Below, piece by piece: positions 33,279-37,818 of a stretch of DNA of 37,818 nucleotides (within the stretch, counting starts at the first letter, position 1; the number at the start of each line of letters is the position of its first letter). The stretch lies in assembly GCF_036659115.1 (NCBI RefSeq), contig NZ_JAVXDF010000012.1; one strand, written 5' to 3'. The DNA is from Gordonibacter sp036659115. Its GTDB lineage: Bacteria > Actinomycetota > Coriobacteriia > Coriobacteriales > Eggerthellaceae. Under the pieces are notes generated by a model. The model had not been told where the DNA came from. It saw only the letters and a program-made list of their open reading frames with translations, and searched no databases. Made by a program: the position numbers and the translations under genes.

Positions 33279-35066
33279 TCATTCCGGCAGAATATTGAAA
33301 CGGTCGATGGCTGTTGACATTATATCCTTAAACACTGGCGTGACGATGGAACCGTATTGGGTCTCGTTGGCACCCACAAAACAAACCAATTGAGGGCCGG
33401 TCGAGTTCGCAACGAAGCCGGTGAACGCCATGTTGTACACGCCCTTCCGGTAGCCGCCGTTCACCTCGTCGTATATCTCGGCCGTGGACGTCTTGCCTGC
33501 CACCTGGTATCCCTCGATGGCAGCATCCGCACCCGTGCCCTCGGTGACCACGGTTTTCAGCATGCCGATCATGTCAGTGAGCGCCTTCTCGCTGCCGATG
33601 ACCTTTTCGGTGGCGTATTCCAACGTCTCGCCGGTCTGCGGCTTGCTCACCAGGAAATGCGGGGTGCATTCCACCCCACCGTTGGCAAGGGCGCCGTAGA
33701 AACGCGTCATCTGCAACGGCGTCACCGACACGCCTTGGCCGAAGCTAATGTTGTAGCCCTGCACCTTGCCCCACTTGTCGAAGGACAGCAGCGAGCCTAG
33801 GTTGTCGGTACCCTCTTCGCCCTCGCCGGGGTAGTCCACCCCGGTGCGCGTGTGGAGGTTGTACTCGTTGATCTTGTTGTACAGGTTCTGGAAGCCCGAC
33901 ACGCCGTTGGCACTGGCGTTCTCGGTGGCCAGCGAAATACCCACGTTCGACGACTGGTCCATGATCTGGCGCAGAGTGTAGGTTGCATCTCCGCGGTCAT
34001 GGGCATCCTTGATAATATATCCGTCGGCTTCGATCTCGCTCGGACAGAACAGCTCGGTATCGGGTGCCATCGTACCCGACTCCAAAATAGCCATGGCCGA
34101 GACGGATTTGAAGATGGAGCCAGGCTCGAACAGGTCCGTTACCGCCTGGAGCTCCGTCGCGCCGGGCTTGAGGTTCTCGCGGTCGTTGGGGTCGAGTAGG
34201 GGCAGCGAGGCGGCTGCGTATATCTCGCCCGTCTCGGCATCCATGACCACGGCGCTGCCACCACCTGCGGTAAGCCCTCCCTCGTCGGCCAGCAGGCGGT
34301 CCTCCACATATTGCTGGAGCTCGATATCGACGGCTATCATGATGTCCTGGCCGTCCACGGCAGGTGTCTTCTCGCGCACGCCGCCGGGGATGGGCGTGCC
34401 GTTACGACCACGCTCGGCCTCGTAGCGGCCGACCTCTCCATGGAGGGCGTCGTCGTAGTATTTCTCAAGGCCGCTCAAACCGTTGCCGTCGATGTCGGTC
34501 AGACCGATGATCTGCGCCCCCACCCGTCCGTTCGGGTAGGTGCGCTTCGTGTCGGCAATGAAGTAGATGCCTTCGAGCTTCAGCTCTTTTACCTGCTTCG
34601 CCTTTTCCACGTCGGCTTTGCGTTGGATGAAAGCGAACGTGGTGTTGTTGGCCGAAAGCTTGCTTTCGAAGTCTGCCGCCTCGCCACCCAGCACGCCCGC
34701 CAACGCCGAGGCCGTGGAGCGGATATCCTCGACCTCGGAGGGGTTTGCGTAGATGGTGGTGGCGTCTACGCTCACAGCCAGCACCGTGCCGTTGCGATCG
34801 TAGATGGTGCCACGCCGTGGCTCGATGTCGAAGCCTACCGTGCGAGCCTCCTGCGCCTGGGCAGAATAGGTGGGAGCGACGATAACCTGCAAGTACACCA
34901 ACCGTACAAGAAAAAGCGCCGCAAGGACGGCGAATATGACGAGGGGGACGAACACGCGACTCGAATCGGCGGTGCGGCTCGTGCCCGCTGCGCGCGCGGA
35001 TCGCGACGACGGTGCTCGTCCGGCACTGCCTCGCGGCATGCGCGGCTTATGGGACCTGCCTGACAC
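33279..35066 (-). CDS. ftsI: Class B penicillin-binding protein (FtsI/PBP2-like)
   Basis: Septal transpeptidase that cross-links peptidoglycan. Taking the GTG at 35066 gives 595 residues. There is a basic cytosolic tail, one transmembrane helix (38-61), the PBP dimerisation domain (from about 79, DIEPRRGTIYDRNG), and the transpeptidase domain. Its motifs are SIFK (active Ser317, Lys320), SSN (372-374) and KTS (525-527). The last replaces the usual KTG or KSG third motif, with Ser in place of Gly. The GTG lies four bases after the ftsL stop with GGAG upstream; an ATG at 35039 is an alternative. No PASTA domains follow. Confidence 0.94.
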   Translation of the reverse strand: MSGRSHKPRMPRGSAGRAPSSRSARAAGTSRTADSSRVFVPLVIFAVLAALFLVRLVYLQVIVAPTYSAQAQEARTVGFDIEPRRGTIYDRNGTVLAVSVDATTIYANPSEVEDIRSTASALAGVLGGEAADFESKLSANNTTFAFIQRKADVEKAKQVKELKLEGIYFIADTKRTYPNGRVGAQIIGLTDIDGNGLSGLEKYYDDALHGEVGRYEAERGRNGTPIPGGVREKTPAVDGQDIMIAVDIELQQYVEDRLLADEGGLTAGGGSAVVMDAETGEIYAAASLPLLDPNDRENLKPGATELQAVTDLFEPGSIFKSVSAMAILESGTMAPDTELFCPSEIEADGYIIKDAHDRGDATYTLRQIMDQSSNVGISLATENASANGVSGFQNLYNKINEYNLHTRTGVDYPGEGEEGTDNLGSLLSFDKWGKVQGYNISFGQGVSVTPLQMTRFYGALANGGVECTPHFLVSKPQTGETLEYATEKVIGSEKALTDMIGMLKTVVTEGTGADAAIEGYQVAGKTSTAEIYDEVNGGYRKGVYNMAFTGFVANSTGPQLVCFVGANETQYGSIVTPVFKDIMSTAIDRFNILPE

Positions 35067-35070
35067 GCTG

Positions 35071-35538
35071 CTACTCCGCGGTCGCGGCGAGATGGGCGCT
35101 TTCGGACAGGGACAGGTTGCCGGACGCATCGGTGGCCACCACGTCGGTGCCCACGTCGATCGTACCCACCGTTTCAGGGGCGGCCATCTTCAGCTTGGCG
35201 GCCTCGTTTTTCACGTTCGTAGGATTCGAGAGCGCGCTCTGGCGCACCTCGAGGTTGCTGCCAGCTGCACGAGCCTGGGCTATCTGGCTTTCCAGCTGCT
35301 GGGCTTGGACGGACTGAGCAACCGTTGCCGAGCCGATGGCCACCCGCAGGCAGCAGAGCAGCGCCGCCACTACCAGCACGACGGCTGCGGCCTTCGCTAA
35401 AACGACAAGGCTCGAAGGGGCGGTCTGGGTGCCGGTACGGGGCTTTTGGCCCGGGACAACACGAACGCGCGGACGCTCGGGGCGGACTGGTACGCGTGCG
35501 GGAGAACCATAGGAATATGCTCGTGCTGCTTCTGCCAT
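35071..35538 (-). CDS. ftsL: FtsL-like septum protein
   Basis: A 155-residue bitopic protein in the ftsL position between rsmH and the PBP gene. It has a Pro/Arg-rich cytosolic tail (1-40), one transmembrane helix (about 43-66) and an Ala/Gln-rich coiled coil (70-120, AQSVQAQQLESQIAQARAAG). This is the typical FtsL layout, but sequence similarity in the family is weak. The call therefore rests on topology and synteny. The ATG at 35538 has AAGGGGG eight bases ahead; an upstream TTG at 35544 is less likely. Confidence 0.85.
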   Translation of the reverse strand: MAEAARAYSYGSPARVPVRPERPRVRVVPGQKPRTGTQTAPSSLVVLAKAAAVVLVVAALLCCLRVAIGSATVAQSVQAQQLESQIAQARAAGSNLEVRQSALSNPTNVKNEAAKLKMAAPETVGTIDVGTDVVATDASGNLSLSESAHLAATAE

Positions 35539-35640
35539 GACCAACCCCCTTTTCTGTGTTTAATGGCTGCGTTTCGGTGGTCGTGGATATTCGATTTGCT
35601 TATCGTACATACGGGACGAACCCGACGTCGCTTGTCTGTT

Positions 35641-36600
35641 CTAGGCGCGTTTTTGTGCGATGCGCAGCTTGGCGCTGCGAGCACGGGGATTGCGCTCTAC
35701 CTCAACGGGTGCAGGCACTATCGGCTTGCGGGTAACGATGTCGAGTATCGGCTTCTTGTTGCACATACACACCGGAAGGTCAGGCGGGCAGGTGCAGCGG
35801 TTGGCGAACGTATTGAAGGTGTCCTTCACGATACGGTCCTCCAGCGAATGGTAGCTGATGACCACCAGGCGCCCGCCCGGATTGAGCCAGCGGACAGCAG
35901 CGTCAAGACCGCGACGCAACACGTCCAGCTCCGAGTTGACCTCAATCCGAAGCGCCTGGAAGGTACGTTTCGCCGGATGGCCACCGGCGCGACGCGCCGA
36001 GGCCGGGATGGCGGCTTTGATGGTTTCGACCAGCTGCTCGCTTGTTTCAAAAGGAGCGCTTTGCCGTCGCCGCACGACGAACTCCGCAATGCGACTGGCC
36101 CATTTCTCGTCTGAGTAGGCACGGATGATCCGAGTGAGATCTGCTGCGTTGTAGGTGTTCAAGATCTCTGCTGCGTTAAGGGTTTGTTTCCCCGGGTCCA
36201 TCCGCATATCAAGGGGGCCATTCTCCTTAAAGGAGAAGCCGCGAGACGGTGTGTCTATCTGCACCGAGGACACGCCTAAGTCGAAGAGGAACGCATCGAC
36301 CCCGGGTACCTCGGCACTGACCAGAAGCTCGTCCATATCCCCGAAGTTGCCGCGCAAAAGTTCCAGGTTGGGGCGTTGGCTCTCCGGCAGTGCAACGAGT
36401 CGGGATTGGGCGGCAGCAAGTGCCACTTCATCCTGGTCGATGCCGATGAGCGTGCCGCCCTGCCCTATGAGCTTGGCTGCTTCGAGGGAATGCCCTGCAC
36501 CGCCGAGTGTTGCATCCACGAACGTCTGCTGTGGTTGTAGTTTGGATTGTTCGAGGCACTCGGCGAGCAAGACCGGTGTATGCCGATATTCGCTTGTCAT
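35641..36600 (-). CDS. rsmH: 16S rRNA (cytosine(1402)-N(4))-methyltransferase RsmH
   Basis: Methylates C1402 in the ribosomal P site using SAM. The 319-residue protein begins with the family opening YRHTPVLLAECLE and has the SAM loop FVDATLGGAGHS (near 30). It then shows LFDLGVSSVQID, SRGFSFKENGPLDMRMD, KRTFQALRIEVNSEL and the C-terminal VVISYHSLEDRIVKDTF. The ATG at 36600 gives the usual N terminus; a GTG at 36609 is in frame. Neither has a good ribosome site, so coupling to mraZ, 17 bases upstream, is likely. Confidence 0.95.
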   Translation of the reverse strand: MTSEYRHTPVLLAECLEQSKLQPQQTFVDATLGGAGHSLEAAKLIGQGGTLIGIDQDEVALAAAQSRLVALPESQRPNLELLRGNFGDMDELLVSAEVPGVDAFLFDLGVSSVQIDTPSRGFSFKENGPLDMRMDPGKQTLNAAEILNTYNAADLTRIIRAYSDEKWASRIAEFVVRRRQSAPFETSEQLVETIKAAIPASARRAGGHPAKRTFQALRIEVNSELDVLRRGLDAAVRWLNPGGRLVVISYHSLEDRIVKDTFNTFANRCTCPPDLPVCMCNKKPILDIVTRKPIVPAPVEVERNPRARSAKLRIAQKRA

Positions 36601-36617
36601 TTCGCTCACGTCTACGA

Positions 36618-37091
36618 TCAGCCGAACAACAGGCGAAGATCAGTGTCATCGTCCTGCCACTCGTAACGCTTTGCATCCCATATCTCGAAGTAACCGGTGT
36701 TGCCCACAACGGCAACGTCCTTGTCGATACCGACAACCTCACGCGCTTCTGCCGGCAGCATAATGCGGCCCGAAGCGTCGATCTCGACGTCCTTCGCGCG
36801 CGCCTTCAGCTTGCGGCGCAAACGCACATGCAAGTCGTCAGTCTCGTCGTATCCGCCGAACTTGTCCTTGAACACCTTCGACACCCAGCTGTTGAAGCCA
36901 GTGGACTCGAAGACGTACAAGCACTCGTCTTTGGGGTTGAGGGTTACTACCAGATCGGTCGAAAGCACACGACGGAACTTCGCGGGAAGCGAAACACGGC
37001 CCTTCGCATCGACTTTGAAGCGGAACTCACCGTTGAGATCGACGACGTGTGTCGTCTCGGTGCCTTCCGTCCTGTCGACGAGGTCAGCCAT
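36618..37091 (-). CDS. mraZ: Transcriptional regulator MraZ
   Basis: A 157-residue ring-forming AbrB-like DNA-binding protein that represses the dcw promoter. Two SpoVT-AbrB domains are visible: FRFKVDAKGRVSLPAKFRRV (about 23-42) and VEIDASGRIMLPAEAREVVG (about 101-120). The second is followed by VAVVGNTGYFEIWD. The ATG at 37091 has GGAAGGG ahead; the longer frame to 37133 lacks conservation. Its own promoter carries TGGG boxes with ten-base spacing, the MraZ recognition pattern, so it should autoregulate. It is the first gene of the cell-wall cluster. Confidence 0.96.
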   Translation of the reverse strand: MADLVDRTEGTETTHVVDLNGEFRFKVDAKGRVSLPAKFRRVLSTDLVVTLNPKDECLYVFESTGFNSWVSKVFKDKFGGYDETDDLHVRLRRKLKARAKDVEIDASGRIMLPAEAREVVGIDKDVAVVGNTGYFEIWDAKRYEWQDDDTDLRLLFG

Positions 37092-37136
37092 GCCACCCTT
37101 CCGTTTGTTGTTACCACTGCGCTTCCGATGCATTGC

Positions 37137-37189
37137 ATTCTATCCCACAATCCCCCACTTCGCAACATTTTTAAGCCCTTTCTCCCCCA
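37137..37189 (-). promoter_or_regulatory. mraZ promoter with MraZ operator boxes
   Basis: On the minus strand TTGCGA (-35, 37160-37165) and TAGAAT (-10, 37137-37142) are 17 bases apart. Between them lie TGGGG (37153-37157) and TGGGA (37143-37147), ten bases apart. A second pair, TGGGG (37185-37189) and AGGGC (37175-37179), lies just upstream. Such TGGN repeats at ten-base steps are the established MraZ box. Placement in the spacer predicts direct repression. Confidence 0.7.
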
Positions 37190-37426
37190 TTTTGCCACTT
37201 TGAAACCCACCCGTTGAACTCGCATAACCTTGATCGCCCACCTTCGCTCAAATCTAAGCGCCATATATAGCCAAACTAAAAAACCAGCCACAACATATAG
37301 GCAGATCCTTTACCACGAATCCAAAAACGAAGATTCCGTGTTGCTCCCTCCCACTCCGTCCCACCGCCCCCCTCGGCCGCACGGAGGCCGACCGCATGCC
37401 AAGCGAGGCCTACGGGTGGGCTGAGT

Positions 37427-37529
37427 GGGTCCGGATGGCGGGCTGGTGGGCTGGAGGGTGGGTGGGTCCGGGCGTCGGGTGGGCTGGAGGGCTGGCGGGT
37501 CCGGGCGTCGGGTGGGCTGGAGGGCTGGC
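37427..37529. repeat. G-rich tandem repeat, 33-bp unit
   Basis: Two perfect 33-base units (37464-37496 and 37497-37529), each beginning GGGTCCGGGCGTCGGG, are preceded by a degenerate 37-base copy (37427-37463). The plus strand has many GGG runs with short spacers and could form G-quadruplexes. It lies about 340 bases before mraZ in a region without a convincing gene (37190-37818). Confidence 0.8.
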
Positions 37530-37582
37530 GGGTGGGTCCCTCTATGTTAAACCACGGTGATAAATGCCCGGCCGTCTCCGGC

Positions 37583-37714
37583 GTGGACAAAAACGGGCCT
37601 CGGGGCAACCTACAGCGGCCCAATACGGCAGGCGAGAATTCCCGAACTGGCCTTTTGTACGCCGACAGCCTTCATAGGTGCCGCTTCAGCGACCCCGAAG
37701 CCCGTTTGTGTCCA
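37583..37714. repeat. Inverted-repeat-bounded element of about 130 bp
   Basis: Sequence 37583-37605 and the complement of 37693-37714 match except for a few positions and a short indel, including GGACAAA and CGGGC cores. The 87 bases between them encode nothing recognisable. It may be a small non-autonomous repeat or a structured RNA. Nothing else could be assigned between 37530 and the window end. Confidence 0.5.
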
Positions 37715-37818
37715 TGACATTCTGAGTACGATTTCAGAAAAGGCTGGCACACTCGGCTGTGCACGGCGGACGTACTGAGGGCGCGGGCCTTACCAAGATC
37801 ATGCGCAAAGGGGGATCG

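Noticed and set aside
37427..37529. Possible CRISPR array
   Set aside because: Units are directly abutting with no unique spacers and no cas genes nearby.
37276..37623. A Pro/Ser-rich 115-residue minus-strand frame
   Set aside because: Its repeats come from the G-rich tandem DNA repeat; no ribosome site or known domain.

Overview
The window is a 37.8 kb piece of a GC-rich actinobacterial chromosome. The likeliest source is the class Coriobacteriia, probably Eggerthellaceae. This is inferred from gene content: a division and cell-wall (dcw) cluster with SepF but no FtsA, a short-form ThiC under a TPP riboswitch, a class A RNase P RNA, and a remnant of a LuxR-type regulator. No 16S sequence is present, so the placement is inference. 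One run of 100 N (3039-3138) interrupts the assembly.

Left part (1-8 kb). The 3' end of a tRNA with its terminator is followed by a plus-strand pair: an MBL-fold hydrolase and a YtcJ-like amidohydrolase. Facing them on the minus strand is a thiamine block: thiN, then thiC-thiM-thiE-thiD as a tight operon behind a TPP riboswitch. It makes HMP-P de novo (ThiC), salvages thiazole alcohol (ThiM), phosphorylates HMP (ThiD), joins the halves (ThiE) and makes TPP (ThiN). The gap falls in the last codons of thiD and is flanked by an exact 16-bp duplication, so it looks like an assembly join rather than missing genes.

Middle (7.7-15.2 kb). rnpB (plus strand) is followed by an AT-richer two-gene transporter module (a putative ECF S component and an EamA permease). 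Next come a 23-bp exact copy of an internal rnpB segment and the decayed C-terminal end of a LuxR-type regulator. A minus-strand accessory locus follows: a MerR-family regulator, a radical SAM/SPASM enzyme, and a complete metal-chelate-type ABC importer (lipoprotein, permease, ATPase). The merR promoter has the unusual 19-bp spacer with a central dyad that is typical of MerR-activated promoters.

Right part (15.2-37.1 kb). One long minus-strand dcw cluster reads, in transcription order: mraZ, rsmH, ftsL-like, ftsI-like PBP, murE, murF, mraY, murD, ftsW, murG, murC, murB, ftsQ, ftsZ, pgeF, yggS, sepF, proC, yggT, divIVA, DUF167. MurE carries the DNPR motif linked to meso-diaminopimelate. A promoter with TGGG-type MraZ boxes lies before mraZ, and a separate promoter plus a 113-nt palindrome lies between ftsQ and ftsZ. 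The last 0.7 kb upstream of mraZ has no convincing gene but holds a G-rich tandem repeat and a second inverted-repeat element.

The most unusual observations are the MerR/radical SAM/ABC locus with its 19-bp-spacer promoter, the rnpB-linked repeat around the transporter module, and the palindrome ahead of ftsZ.
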